Shown here in pieces: positions 1 to 14,900 of a stretch of DNA of 64,000 nucleotides; within the stretch, counting starts at the first letter, position 1; each line of letters starts with the position of its first letter. The notes under the pieces are model-generated. The model worked only from the letters and a program-made list of their open reading frames with translations. It had not been told where the DNA came from and searched no databases. The position numbers were made by a program, and so were the translations under genes. The DNA is from Enoplolaimus lenunculus (Eukaryota > Nematoda > Enoplea > Enoplida > Thoracostomopsidae), in assembly GCA_030248215.1 (NCBI GenBank), contig JASANG010003596.1, positions 1-64,000 on the forward strand. Direction: 5' to 3'.

Positions 1-130
1 CCTGATTGTGATCAATTGCTGCCGTGTCCATTGGGGTTTGTGGTTGATCAGTTAAGGTGGAAGTCTCCTCCGACAAAATACTGCCGCCTCCAGCAATACC
101 AATGACATCGTGATCACTGGTTGTAGGCAT
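1..130 (-). CDS. Partial N-terminus of an unidentified minus-strand gene
   Basis: An ATG at 128-130 opens a frame that stays open to the window edge, giving 43 codons. The peptide begins MPTTSDHDVIGIAGGG and is rich in Ser, Thr, Asp and Gln, as in a disordered protein N-terminus. An AT-rich leader lies directly upstream. The gene would run head-to-tail behind ATR, whose stop codon is 2.1 kb upstream on the same strand. No domain is visible and I do not recognise the protein. The frame could also be chance, although 43 codons without a stop in this AT-rich DNA, with normal coding composition, favours a real first exon. Confidence 0.45.
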   Translation of the reverse strand, partial: MPTTSDHDVIGIAGGGSILSEETSTLTDQPQTPMDTAAIDHNQ

Positions 131-340
131 TATTTAATATAAAAGTAAATATTAATGCCTGAATGCAATCGTTCAATATACTGGCTAGCAACCATGGTGC
201 AACCAGAGTTAAAAATACCAAAGCCGGAGGTCAACGAAGCTTGCCGGAGCCGGAGGTCAGGCGAAATTAGCCAATATCTGTAATGTGTTGGGGTTTTATG
301 CTTATTATTTACGAAATCTCGGCAATTCTTTCCTCAAAAT

Positions 341-1640
341 GGTGCCAAACGTTAAAAAGAATCGCGCCAAACATATAAATTTTTAAACTATGCAAGATTT
401 CACTACCGAAATGGCCAGAATCTCAAAAAATTCTACCGGACCCGGATGCAGGCCTTCGGTTGTACCCTGTTAGCAATTTGTTATATACTGAAATGTGCAA
501 TGTGTCCGTTTTGGCTATAGAACCGAATTCCGTTACAACGAATCGAGCCAAACAGATAAACTAGTAAAACTATGCAAAATTTCACAACGGAAATTGCCGG
601 AACTTCCGCCAAAAATTCTACCGGAGCAGAATATCCTTAGGGCTGCGGTGTTCATCCACCTTGTACCCCCCTTAAACCCATCGGTTGCGTATGTGATTGT
701 TAGTATTATACATTCTAACTTGGAAAATTTAGCGCAACATTCATAGTTGTTCATGGTAACAAGTGCGAAAAGTGTGGGAACGAATAGTAATCCGAATATG
801 ATGTTTACCATAAACGCTGGCTACACCTGGGTTACCTTTTATGCCGCTGCAGGACATTCAAATTTAGTCAGGTTAGAAATCTGGAAACGCATCCAGGCGT
901 GCTTTCAGAATGAAATTGTACCTGTTGACTGTAGTATATAATTAGCGAGCAACATTACACCTAGTTTCGTAACAAAAAACACACAAGCAGTTAGTTTTTT
1001 CAGACGAGAAATGCTGAACGTTAAAAGGAATCGCGCCAAACAGATAAATTTTTAAAGCTATGCAAGATTTCACTACCGAAATGGCAAGAATCTCAAAAAA
1101 TTTTACCGGACCCGTAAGCAGGCCTTCGGTTGTACCCTGTTAGCAATTTGTTACTGAAATGTGCAATGTGTCCGTTTTGGCTATAGAAATACCGAATTCC
1201 GTTAAAACGAATCAAGCCAAACAGATAAACTAGTAAAACTATGCAAAATTTCACAACGGAAATTGCCGGAACTTCCGTCAAAAATTCTACCGGAGCAGAA
1301 TATCCTTAGGGCTGCGGTGTTCATCCACCTTGTCCCCCCCTTAAACCCATCGGTTGCGTATGTGATTGTTAGTATTATAAATTCTAACTTGGAAAATTTA
1401 GCGCAACATTCATAGTTGTTCATGGTAACAAGAAACGCTGGCTACACCTGGGTTACCTTTTATGCCGCTGCAGGACATTCAAATTTAGTCAGGTTAGAAA
1501 TCTGAAAACGCATCCAGGCGTGCTTTCAGAATGAAATTGTACCTGTTGACTGTAGTATATAATTTGCGAGCAACATTACACCTAGTTTCGTAACAAAAAA
1601 CACACAAGCAGTTAGTTTTTTCAGACGAGAGAAATGCTGC
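341..1640. repeat. Nested tandem duplication
   Basis: Two copies of a roughly 630-670 bp unit lie head to tail (about 341-1,009 and 1,012-1,640). The second lacks about 45 bp present in the first near 770-815. Inside each unit a shorter segment of about 150 bp recurs (around 350-500 and 525-650, again near 1,015 and 1,195), marked by AATCGCGCCAAACA-like and TTCTACCGGA motifs. Short ORFs on both strands here repeat with the units and are not genes. Confidence 0.8.
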
Positions 1641-2259
1641 TTCACCAATTCAAGAAATTGATTTGATCGTTAAATAGCTGTAGCTGGCGAGAGCAGCTGC
1701 AGTCAGACTAGAGTTGAAACCCAGTTTAAACTCCACAAGTACCTGCCCAGCTTTACACCTTACATCAAAGCCGAGTACTAATGAGACTTCCTAATAAATA
1801 GTCGGAGATATGCTGCCCATACCAGCGGCTGTGTACTTCTTAATAACAGTGTTAAAATATTTCTAACGGTTGTTAAATTCAGAGCAAACAGTCGCTTTCA
1901 AAAAGGACTCAACTAAAAGCAAATAATCAAAAACTGGACTGATATCAATACGAATAACACACATATTACAATAATTTTTCACTTCTTTTTAAATTTTGCG
2001 GTCAGAACACTTGTATAAATATTGGAATGGCTTTTGGTACATTTGAAAGTTTTTAGTCCAAAATAAAAATGGCTACACTGACCTAATGCTGAAATTTAAC
2101 TCAATACAGTATTTAGTAGTAAAAGAACAGTTACACAACTTTATGAGCAACAATATTCAATACGATGCGTTCGCTGCATATAGGTAGAGATGCACATAAA
2201 AGCATCAGTGATGAGACTTAATAAAACTATGTTGGTCTCCTTATGCACCCAGGATTCAG
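1641..2259. other. 3' flank of ATR, no gene seen
   Basis: AT-rich sequence immediately downstream of the ATR stop codon. It must hold the 3' untranslated region and the spacer to the next minus-strand gene. I see no canonical AATAAA on the minus strand, only a CATAAA-like variant near 2,140. Confidence 0.4.
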
Positions 2260-2971
2260 TCACAAATAAGAAGCCCAGCCAATGTACATTTGGCACAATT
2301 TCACATCATCTGTCGCATCGTTTATAAGACAAGTTACTTGTCCTTCCACTAAAACAATGAAAAGAATTTATGTTATTGTATTATAATCATAGCAGTAATC
2401 GCTAACAGTTCAAATTGAGTTTGCGTGCGACAGCATCTAAGAAATGAGCAATTTAGACTATAATACCGCGTTTAGAACGCATTCACAACTGCACATAATT
2501 CTGTTTCAGACTGTATACACTGCAATAGAGCTTGCATATTAATATCCATATATAATTTTGAAGGAAATTTGGTGTACGTGACAAAATTACTCATCAAGGG
2601 ATTGCAACTTTAAGTTGGGTTGGGCTTGACTGGTGATTACAGTTCTAGTAGTAAATAATAGTAAAACACACATGCTTATATTTAACAACACTCGTTGCCT
2701 ACTTGTTTGCTAAATGCACTATTGCGTTCAGATTCAATAAAACCGATACTTTACGACATTCCTGCAACCTATTAACTAACAAGATGGAAAAAATATGTAA
2801 AAAAGCTGTTTATCAATTTACACCAACCTGACAATGGATGACCGTATTTTCCTTTGACATGTGATAGTTCACCTTTCAACGGAACGCTGCCACTCATTCG
2901 AATTTTAATATTTTGAATGTGTTCCTGGGCGGTCCTTGCCAATGCTACTTCTTTGTTTCCGTCACTGGGTC
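2260..2971 (-). CDS. ATR: ATR exons 59-60, regulatory segment and FATC
   Basis: Exons at 2,828-2,971 and 2,260-2,348. Exon 59 covers the linker between the kinase and the C-terminus (AQEHIQNIKIRMSG) and ends at KYGHPLS. Exon 60 completes LSVEGQVTCLINDATDD and ends MYIGWASYL before a TGA stop at 2,260-2,262. It matches the human FATC end, SIEGHVHYLIQEATDE...MYLGWTPYM, including the invariant Gly-Trp. The FATC is needed for kinase folding and activation. The acceptor of exon 60 (TTTTAG) and the donor of exon 59 (GTTGGT) are both in phase. Confidence 0.97.
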
Positions 2972-5900
2972 CTAAAGTTAAAGCCAGCCGATTTAGCATT
3001 TACATTCCACAGAATCTAATAACCTACGGTCCGCAACTCTCAACTGTATAGTGAACCCGTACGTACAAGATAATAGCTATACTGTCACAGCTCGCATACC
3101 TAGTATACCAATAATTATCGAGTAGGTAACTAATTTGAAAGTGTTCCAATTTCTAAACGCTGATTTCAATTTGTCATGCCTGAAAACCCGAAATCAAAAA
3201 GCGCGCAAAAGCTTATAAAAATGACATATCCCCAACTAAACTGCTACAGTTAACATAGCTAATACGCAAATTATTTAGAAGCTGGTTATTTATTTATTAG
3301 TTTTGGATGTATATAAACAATTTACCCAAATTACTCAAACCCAAATACCCTATAGTTCCGAAATTAAATCGCGTGTAACCCTAAAAATCAATCAAATAAT
3401 TTAAAACGTCCTAAAATTTAGTTAACCAGTTAAGCTAATATGCTAATTGGTAAGTAGCGTTTTGGACACATAAACTTTAGTTTCGGATTCCAAGCACCGG
3501 AAAACATTTTAGTACTGTAATCATATTGCTTCTAACCATAATAATCAGTCAAATAATGTAAAAAGTTCTAATTTAGGCTTAGCCAATTATGCAAAATATC
3601 CTGTAAACACAAATGCAAGGTTAACACCCTAGCATAAGTTTTCATACAAAAAAAGTTTATCAAAATCGGTTCAGCTATTCTTGAGATTATCGTCGGATGA
3701 ACATCCATTTGAATCCCGTGTAGAAAACATAAAACGCTTCGCTCAATAAAATAATAAGAAAACATGATATTACGCAGTATTGAAAACAGCCAATGCATGT
3801 TAGTTTAAAATAAAAATTAGATAATAGATATGATCAAATTTTACTCAAAAAGTACACCATGCCAAAATAGCATCGCATTCTATGACAGCAACACTGCTAA
3901 GACAAACCTTTTCGCCTTGATCGCCATTCAACCAACGGGTCATGAATGAAGGTTTGAATAACTGACTCCAACATGTCACGCTGATCTCGTATCACACGCA
4001 TTGCTTGTTCGCACGCTTTTCGAAACGTTCCTTCCACCCCAAGCGGACCCATTGCATCAACCATATTTTGTGTTAATCGAAACGGAACTATTTCAGGAAC
4101 TTGTAAATTCTCGCCCTAAATATACTGCTACACGAATAACACAAAACACCAACGTTAGTGGTTATCGAACCATTACATATTAGTATCTTCTGCGAAAGTA
4201 CCCAATATTTGCCATCAAGTTTAGCATCATACAGTATTTTACTAGACGACATAAGCACCGAAGCACAAATTTTATATACAAAATGCAATAAAGATACACG
4301 AATTGTGGCCTCGCGCAGCGTTTTTAGTGACCAGACACAGAAAATCAACTTACATTTTCAGCAAAATTAACCGGAATGCCTATAAATTTATTTAGTGAAC
4401 GGAAAATTGGACAATATGCAAATATCTGGATAACATAAGCATTCTCGCGCGGAAGCCATCGTTACCTTATTAAATAAACAATTGAAATCCACGTGCAATA
4501 ACTCTCCACTTCTAGTATCAATTAGTAAGTTTTCTCCGTGCCGATCTCCGAGACCCGTTACATATCCAACCATTGACATCACAGCAACCGTTCGTACAAA
4601 CGCTGTCCGAGCTAAAAACCATTCTGTTGGTTCATGAAATGTTTTTTGAAACCAATAGCCAAATACTGGCGGGAATAGACCCAAAAGATCGCGACGAAAT
4701 CGTAACAATTTTTCTGGTAGCGAAATATTGCGTGCCGCTGGATAAAGCTTTTTGATCTAAATTGAAATATAACATAATCTGGCAACACAATACAACAAGT
4801 TATTATGTATGTCAGTATATCACAAATCTATACTGACAGAACAGATACCTAGGTGAAAACCAAAATCAGATATTAGAAGAATACTAACTGTATCACACAA
4901 TTATTTTTCATTAAACAGGCACTGGGCGGAAAAATACACGAAATTTTATTAAATTCTTATTATTTAAAAGGTTTTAAGACCAACAAATTTGTACAAATCA
5001 GTTGAACGAGAAAACAAGGCACAACGCTATTATGTTCTGGAAAACCTGTTCCACAAACCTTGCAGCTAGACCCTTATCACAACAGTCAACAACATAAACA
5101 AATCGAATGCAACACACTGTATAAAGGCCCTCAATTTTACATTAAAATGTTTACCAATTCGTCTTTTTGTGGAATTTTAATTTCGCTGTAAATCTTTCGC
5201 AGAGCTGGTCGGATACCAACCATATTAGGAACCCATTCAATAATGCCACAAGATTCATTAAGCGGAACAACACGATACGTTCGAATGAGTAAGTTGCGCG
5301 TCCGTGCTTCTGCAGATCGACGCAAACACGTGTTCACCAACGCATTGAATTCCATCATGCGCGAATCCTGGCATGGAGAACGATATACATTTTGTAATAT
5401 GAACAACCCAATCATCTTAAGAAATTAAAACAGCGCACATAAACTACGATTTATTTAATACCTGTAGTGAAATATCACTATGGCGCCAAGTTTGTTCTGC
5501 TAATAAAACTAATCAAAGATAGCAATTTTGAAAAATATTGAGAATTGCTAGCATGCTGCACAAACATAGCTTATACTGCAAGAAATTTGAACAATATCTA
5601 AAGAAAATCATTTGTAATATGTACGCTCAAATTCACATCCTTAAATCCAGAATTCTACTTTTGAATAATCACAGACACAATTTGCCAAACATTCTTTAGC
5701 ACAATAACTAACAACGGAGCTAACTCACAATTCGCAAATCATCTGTAGATTTCCCAATGATATGATAATATTGCCCATCATCACCTAATATTGTGATTTT
5801 CTTGGGAGCCTGCTGTGATCGTAACACCTAAAAATATAATTGAGTCACTTTGCGTTGTATTTCCGTTAATTTTATCTGAATTTTAGTGCAAAATTTTAAC

Positions 5901-8900
5901 TCATTCATTTTCTAACCGCGTTGCTAATACAAAATTGGTTAAAGCGGAGTAGTTTTATCAGAATAGCTACGTACATTTGCCATCATTCATAACTAAAATA
6001 ATGGTCATTGCCCTTCGTTCTATATAAAATATTGTACCTCAACTTCGTCAATAAAACATTGCGCGTATACGGACTTGCGAGGAAACGGGTTGTGCTTGTG
6101 CGGAGACTCCAAAGGCAGCTCCAAGAATAATGGATTTTGACCAGCAATACTAGCTTCCATTTGGAATTGCAAAGGCAGCAAAATGGGAGAAAAGCTTCGT
6201 TCATCTATAAGTATTAAAGTGTATTAGACAATTCTTGTTGATTATGTAGAGGAAGGGTCAACAAACTACGTAAATTTTTGAAATAACTACTTTCAATATC
6301 CCACGCAGCTAGCTAGCTATCCCCCAGGAACAAACCTTCAATATGTGGTAATATTTTCGCTCTGGCGAGATCCTTCATACTGAATCGGTTAATGCCACGA
6401 ATTTCGTAATTGCATAGCGTATCTAATTCATATGCAATTTGACTCATATCATTAATAAGCTGAAATACAAAATAAAATAGCATATTAAGCGTGGACAACT
6501 AAGCGACACGCACGGCAGTGTTATTTCAAGAACAATTAAATCTGAGAACAAAAGTTTTGGCCTCGTCTGGATTATGCTTGAACCCATAAGAAAAGAATTT
6601 CTCGTGTTTTCGAAAAACCGGACTTCATAAAAAAGAATTATGCGACCGCAACCAAACTGCGCTCAAAAAGCCTTAAAATGTTAGTAGGTCGTTTAAGCGT
6701 AGGAATTTTCATGTAAACTTTACAAATCATGTTGATTTCATTGCTAGTCTTAAAGCATAAACAAATATCACACATATGTGAATACCTTTGCTACCCGCTT
6801 GTCACGGTGTTTAATTGATGAAATTATCTGCTCTGCACGGGATCTTCTTCGAGTTACTGAAGATCTATGGACACCCATAGTAAGCCACGAGCAACGCTCA
6901 GGATACGCCTTGAATGTGTGTGCGATTACTTCCTATAAAAATGCGTCAAATGCATACCTGTGCGATCTAAAACTTAATCACAGAAAACAGGGACACAGCA
7001 TTGTAACACTATGGTTGCCATTATCACAATTAACTTGTTGAACGTTTTTAAGAATGGATTAAACTTCTTGAATATTGAACGTCAATATAAAAAATCAAAT
7101 TTGAAAAGGAACACGATTAGGCTTACGCTTTAAACTTAGACACATGTTTAAGTTGGCATCATTATTACCTATACCTAAGTCATTGCAATGCGCACTGCCT
7201 GTACCTAAACCCTAATTTTAAATGTAGAGGAACTGTACAAGAGCCGCTCCACAACATACGCCAGAAAAGTTTACCTTCAATACATTGAATAAATCTTCAT
7301 TTGGATGTCCGATAGCTGAAACTAGCTGCGAATACGCCAGATAAAACACGTACACTGGTGGAACGTTATACCGGTCTTTGATTAACGAATTGATCTGGTT
7401 AAAACCATCAGCCATCGTTCCTGCCTGAAATTATTTATAAATAACGAGGAAACGTAATACGGAAACTATGAGGTACGACAGTCTAAATAGAAACATTTAA
7501 CTAAGGAATGAATGAGCAGTACTGATGTCACGTCAGATGATTTTACGCATAAATTTACTGTCGCATTAACCGAACAGAAACTGAATTTTTGCTTAATACC
7601 AACAAGGCTCGCTGCAACTAGTGATAAACCAAATCCAACAACGATGTAGAAGCAATTAATACTTACTAATGGAGATGACCATAGTCGTTGATCGTGACCA
7701 GCCGTTGCTGCAACCGAACTGTCGTGATACTGCAACAATTACATTTTTACAATAATTTTGGAAAACCTAGAACAAGTATTCAGCCAATTTTAGACCTACA
7801 CAACTCACATTAATTAAAGTTATTTCGAAAATAACAAGATTATTTTTAAGTAAGACGCAATTCGTATACACACCATATATTTACTAAGACATTATCATGA
7901 CGTGTTTTATCCACTACAATGTTTATAGCTGCGCTTTACTTTACTAAACAGTGCACCACCATCAGTTACTTTTACATGCGATGCAAAATTGTGCCGCGCG
8001 TATTACCTAAATAATTTTTTTAGCATGACTCGTGATGCTATATGCGGCATTCGACGGCGTACACGACGATTATAGAGACCTTTAAATTGCAAAAATAACT
8101 ATTCAATGCGACGCACGGTGGCCAAGGGATAACATTTTTCTAACGATATTACAATAAGAAACGAACAGAGCACAATACTAACCGCTGTTCCCGCGTTGAA
8201 CCATAGCGTTAGGAAGCTCGGAACCGAATGATACATATATTGAGACCCGTAGCAGACTGATCCAAGGTATCTTTCGATGGCACGAAATACATGAGGACCC
8301 TAGCGAACCAATATAATTGTTTAAAGTCTGGCAATGAATTAAATTAATAAAATATAATACCAAATATCAAACTGTTGGACAATACTAAAATGGCTACATA
8401 TTTTGCAATATGGTTTTGAGTGAACAATATTTCAATCTTATCTACGCAACTTATTCTATATGTTATGCTATTTCAAAATAGGTCACTTGCTTTTTTGGCG
8501 TTTTATTTCCACTTCGAACTAGGGATGTGCCGATTAATCGGCACTGCAAAGAATTCTCGATTCTTTGCCGATAGTTTTTGCACATAAAAATCAGTCGGAA
8601 TGCTATCAGTTTCACTTGTTAGTGTATACAAATTGTGTCTGATCTGGGAAACTAGTATTTCTCTCGTGTTTGTGGTTGAAACAATTAAAATGAACCGTTT
8701 ATATAAAATTATAATCGTTTATGATGGTTGGGTTTTAAGTCTTCGCATAATGATGTAATGTTGTATCCCATCGCTCTTTACAACATCGTCTATTGAAATT
8801 GCAATCAGCATCGGTATCGGCATTGGGATATTGGCATCGCCAAAAGTGTTGCACCAGCCGTCGGCTAATCCCTACTTCAAACTCAAAGTTATAGCTAAGA

Positions 8901-11900
8901 GCGAAAAATACAGCACACAGCAATCTAGTGCAAAATTTGCACATGCTCGTAACGTTCTTTGTCAAATTAGTTGGTAATTTAACCGAAAGCTACAAACCAA
9001 CATTTTGAACAATGCACACGTAAAACTTACGCATGGATTATCGGCTGCTGATGCTAACTTGTCATAAAATCGAGCCAAGCTGAATTGTGACAATTCCCAA
9101 TTAGGTGCAATATCTGCTATTTTACGGTATTCATTCAGAATATCGTCTCGGTCTTTTGAATCAGATTCATTCCAGTAGTGAACACGCAGCAACGCAGCCT
9201 GCAGTTTTCATCCACACCATAATACGTAAAAAATGAAGTGAAATATTGCGCTAAACGAAACACTAAATTTAATTAAATTTCTACTGAAAAGTAGCATCAG
9301 ATGGCAATAAACCATGAAAACACATTTTTAAGATTACTGCAAGTGTTAAAAGTTAAGGTGCCATTCGGTATCCGAAATTTATTTATACCAGATCTGGAAA
9401 CCAGCTCGGATAGCGGAGTCTGTAGTAAAACCAGAGCTGAAGATAATGCAATTGTATCCTAAAACTAAAAAAGCTAACAAAATGTTACCTTTACAAATGC
9501 AAACTTTTCCATATAGCCGTTTGTGCCGACTTCAATTGTAGCGATTTCGCTTATGGAGCCCGAGTACCCGTGTGAACCAGGTTGAAGTCCATGCAATGTC
9601 GGAAAGTTTTTTGCCAGACCAATATCCAAAGTTTCGATTGCTTCGTGTCGCTGGTTCTGGAAAAACAAACGTTCACATAATAACATTCATTCGAAATTAA
9701 ATCTGAGAACAAGCAACATTCATGTAACACCATATTCAGTAACAGTATTGAAAATGATCTAATAGTTTTGATACACGTAATAACATTCAGGGGAATTTGA
9801 ATCTGAGAACAAGCCACACCCGTGTAACACCATATTCAGCAAAGTATTGAAAATGATCAAACAGCTTTGATAACCAAGTTTTAGATAAACCCTGTATATA
9901 TGCTTCTTATAACCTCAGCGCTGTCAAAGAGTTTTATTCAGACACCTTAGTCCACTGTAGTTTTGCCTCTTCCACAAAAGTATCGATTAATTGATATGAT
10001 CCTGCTTCGACTAGAAAATTATGAGCTGTTTGCAAATGACCAGCCCTGAAAACAATGCAACGTTTGTTATGTAAAAACATGTAAACCTGCACATATGGGA
10101 GCAAGCACATAATTTTACGTTCATACAAACATCTTTCATTTATATTTTGAAGTGATTAGAAAATCAACTTATTCAAAAACAAACTGCTTTTGATTAAAAC
10201 CTGCACTTCAACTTGGTGTGAAAAACAAACATAATATAAGGCCGTAAGAACTGTATACACATAGGGTTTCGACACCCGGCTCTGGCATCCTATATTGCCG
10301 GGTGTTTATTACTAAAAGTATAGCATAATTCTGTCTTACACTATTAGTTATCATCAAAATCACAATTTGTAATAACAAAATAAACACTCCAAGGATCCCA
10401 CTTTATACTTACGACTCTGTTGCATGCATGTTTTTCTCAGAAAAATGGCTCCATTTTGAAAACAAACGCTATTTTTTCAATATTATGAACAAACTTAATC
10501 ATTCAGATTCACATCTTACTTTCGAGAAGATTTTCCACTTTTCAGCCAGAAATGACCTATGAGGTCTTTTGGGGGCGGTTTGAGAAAAGTTAGAAGCTTC
10601 CTCCTGATTTCCAAAACAGATTCCACATGTACTGCGGATGCCTATAAATAATGCAATCCAACAATAACTTTTGCAGTAGGATATGTCTGAAATATCGAGT
10701 TGTACTTCAAGTGTTGAAAAAATCATAGGAACACACTAGTGTACAATTTAAGATCTTGCTCAAAATCACAAGAATACCAGCACAATTATGAACAAGCTTT
10801 CAGGTTTTCTCCATTAGCTCTTCTAGAATTCAGTCAATGATACTGTAAATAACTAAAACCATTTTACTGATATTTTACCTGGATCACTTGCAATCTATAG
10901 TCCCACTCTATGCGGAGCTTTTCCAGTGTATCGACGCTATTCTGTGACAACTGACTGCTTGACGCCGGCACGCAAAATCGCTCGTTACTAAGCTGCTTCA
11001 AATGAAGCACCTGCTCAATTTCAAACAAAGAATGCAACCTAAAACAACGGAAATAGCGATAAATACTGCAAGCCATATATTACATTATCGTGTGAGCTCA
11101 GATTAACGCACTATACTGTTTCACGAACTACTGCAAATCGAAACAAACCTCCCCTTGTGCTTATCATTATAGTAGTTGTAACCCCTTAGGGACCGTCGTA
11201 ACTGGCTGTCTCTAGGGGTTTTCTTGACGACTAACAGTTGTAATAGCTGTTCTTAACAAACAAAAGTCACAAAGAAGGAGAAAAAATTTGCATTTAATTG
11301 CATTTTTGTTTTATGTAGATTTGTTAAATAATTGAGTACATTTAATGTGTTTGTTCTATAACAGGGGTGATCGTTTTAAATCTCTGGTAAATTTTAAGCT
11401 GAACTTCGTTAATAAAATTTGTTCGCAAACATTTTAACAACATAATTCTTTAATTTCTGTAACTAATTTCGAAATCTGAGTCGGTGATTCTGGTATCTGA
11501 AATTCGATTAGAATGCTAGATATTTCTACTGAAACCCTAATTCCGGCTGCACCCTAGATATTGGTTAGTTGTAAACGCTAAGTTCAATGCAAAGCCAACA
11601 CTTAGTTAAAATTAGTTCTAGACAATTGAAAAGTGAAATCTGCGAAATTGTATGGTTACCAAGAGGGACTTGAATCACAAAGGTTTTTACAATGCATATT
11701 AATTCCTGAAAACATCTTATTTGAGTTGCTGGAAAGAGCCCATGTAAAGATTAAGGACAGGACAGTAGTATAAGCATATTCCTAAGCCTAAGCAAAAATT
11801 AGTCTGAAACTTAAGCATATTCTACTACAGTCCTGCACAAAAACGTTTCGCGTAATCGTAGCATAGTTCAAGAACTCTAGTAAAATATGCATTATGTCAA

Positions 11901-14900
11901 ATTTGACTCAAGTCTTGTTTTTCTAAAACCCAGGAACTACATGGTCCGTTAAAAGTTAAACTTAAAGTTTTTACAATTTAAATTTCACATCAAGGTTGCA
12001 GACAAAGTTGATGCGGAGACAGCCTACGTTTTACTGAATGGTGAGTTTCGACAATTAAGCGCAGCTTTTATTTTTTGCCAAATTGTATTTACAGAAATAG
12101 CTAACTGGTGAGTTTGGTGGCTTCAGGAATGCTTATTTTGTAAAACGCAGGATTTGCCTAGTTTTTTAGTTTCCTCAAAATTTTGCTGCTTGCTACTGCT
12201 TTTAAATGTTTCCAAAAACATAAATTAGCTAGCTAGTGAAACTAAGGCGTGTGATGGTGAAATTGTCCCTAATGTGTGTACCAGCCAACAATTGGTGATA
12301 GGTTTCGTCACATTGCATATAAACAATGGACAGCTTCGAATAAGCTTTTTCCGTTCATTTATAATATGGATGGACCTTAAGTTTTTAAATCTATCTGTAA
12401 TCGATACGGAAAACTGCTTTATTTCAAACCTTTCCATTCACTGGTTTCAAATCTGAACTTGTGCAAAGATAGACAAAGGTACATCGTTTTTCCGAAAGAT
12501 TGCAATAGAGATAACTTAAGCTTTAGGCTTTTTTGCGTAAGCTTTAGGCTTACCCTTACGCTAAGGCTTATGGTTACGCTTTGGCTTAAGTTTAGGAATA
12601 TGCTATAAATTTTTAGTATATATACGTATATATGTTTCTATGTATTTATTTTAATTTCTAATTAAATTATAGTTGACCCCGAAATGCTTATCTGAAATAT
12701 CTCGATTTATTTGCAAGCTTGCATGAAATATTTTGCGTTATTTCAAAGATTATCTGAAATATTTTGCTTTATTTGCAAGCTTGTATGAAATATTTTGCTT
12801 TATTTGCAAGCTTATCTGAAATATTTTGCTTAATATTTGCAAGCTTATCTCAAAATACTTTGCTATATTTTTCAAAATTATCGAATTGTGTAATATTTAT
12901 AAAGTAATGGGGTAATTAGGAGGACACTTATTTAGCGCTGCGTGATCTTGGAGTTTGACAACGTTTGAACTTAAAATATTTCCGATCACTGGTGATTATC
13001 GCTATCAAACGCATACATGTTACTGTTATCCACTCTTCACAAAGTACGATTTAGCTCGGTTTTCGGCAGCAAACGTTTTGAAATTATCAAAACCTCCAGA
13101 TGCTAATTTGTGCATCTACGAAAGTAAAGATTTCAAGAAATTGATACCAAAGCTGAAAAAACATTACGAGTGACTCGAGATAAAAATTTGAGTATTCTGA
13201 TATTGTAGGTTTCGAAAATTTGTCGAAATGTTGTTTTTGTATTATGAATAGCAAAGAATCATCCGGGCTATAGAGTGTGTTGTATGTCTGCAGACTAACG
13301 AGAGTGCTCTAATTTTGTTTTTTAATTTGGTGATGAGCAGGAGTATTTTAAGTTTTATTTTTTCTTCCTTACTCCTAATTGTTTCAGCTATTTCACAACC
13401 AGAACCACAGTCATTTCCACGACTAAAAAAGTTTCGACGCCGGTGACTGATACGCCTGGGCTTATTGGTGCAACATTGACCCAACATCTGTTTCTGTGCC
13501 TACCTAAAATTTTACTAATTTTACAAAATTCGTTCAAACCGTTAGCCGACCTAATTTGCAAAATTATCCTCCAAAGTTCGATTATTTGGCAACCACACCT
13601 ATTTTTAAGTCTAAACCGGTTTTCCTCACGACGGCCGCTACTAAAAGTTTTGTTCGATTCCTGTTTACCACACAGTAAGACTTCATGAGTTTTGGGTACA
13701 TTTTCTCGGGGTTTAGGTTCTTCAATGGGTTTGATATGCTTCACGTCAGCTTCAGTACACCCCGCTACTGAAGCTGAATTAGGTTTCCCTGATTATTAGA
13801 TGTGGTTGGCAATGGATTAGTACGACATTCCTTAGCGTAATGTCCGTACTTTTGACACTGAAAACATTGAACTCGAGCCTTGTTTTGTTTTGTTTTGTCC
13901 GTCTGTTTTTCTACAATTCCTTTCAACTGCTGTGTGTTCTTTGAAATTGCAGTGGGCAATCTGGTAATGTTATCATTTACTTGCTGTATGCTGTGAGAAA
14001 AGTTCTGTTCAAGGGTGGTTATGCGATGATGCAACTGTTGATGATCATTAAGAGAAGCCATTCGTTTCGCTGGCATATCACTTTTTTGTGTAGTGTGTAA
14101 TTTTGCTATGTTGTCAGATAATTCGGTGATTTTGCATAGCAGTGTCTGTTCTACATTAGGGATTGTTAAGCCAGGCTGTGTGCAACTACAAACAACTTGC
14201 TGAGGTAACTGAGATGTAGTCATTTGTATTTGAGGATGTGTATTCGGTGTGGATGAATTCTCAATATTACTAGCTCCTAATACCTGCCGGAGTACCTCTT
14301 CTTGACGTGCTTTTAATAATGCTGCTTCAAAAGTTTTTTCTAAACTAGGGTTCATAAGGGCGCGTCGGTAAATTGGAAGCGTATGATTTATGAAAAATAT
14401 TCGTGCATAGTATTTATGCATAGATTCATTCTGATCTGGACAGGCTTTTTTAATTATTTCAAGTACCCAATGGGCGAATTCGTCAACAGTTTCATCTGTT
14501 TTCTGCATGCGATTTTGCATTTGATTCCAAAGCAAATCCGATTCCACTAGTAAGGAAAATTTCTTTACAAATTCATTTTTAATCTGTTCAAAATTCAGAT
14601 TCGGAGACAATTCCTACCAAAAATCCAGAGCTCTGGCTTCTAAAAAAGCAGGAAGTACTGAAATTTTCTTATTTTCGTCCCATCCATTAGCTTGCGCAAT
14701 TGCAGAAAATGTTTGAAACCATTTCAAAACATCCTCGTTCTGTCTACCTAAAAACGTACTTGGGGTTTTCACAACCGGTTGGGGAAGCAAATTAGCATTC
14801 AACGTAGACATATTGGTGTTAGTTGATGTTGAATTCAGATAGTTTTCTGGCAAAAACTCTTCAAAAAATTTCGTTTAAATTTACCCTAGGGTTAAAACTT

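Noticed and set aside
10265-10310. Hairpin CACCCGGC...GCCGGGTG as a terminator
   Set aside because: Intrinsic terminators are not expected in an animal intron; likely a remnant of a repeat end.
12955-13173. 72-codon plus-strand ORF with a plausible hydrophilic C-terminus
   Set aside because: No start context, splice signals or recognisable family; it lies between repeats in an intron, so I do not list it as a gene.
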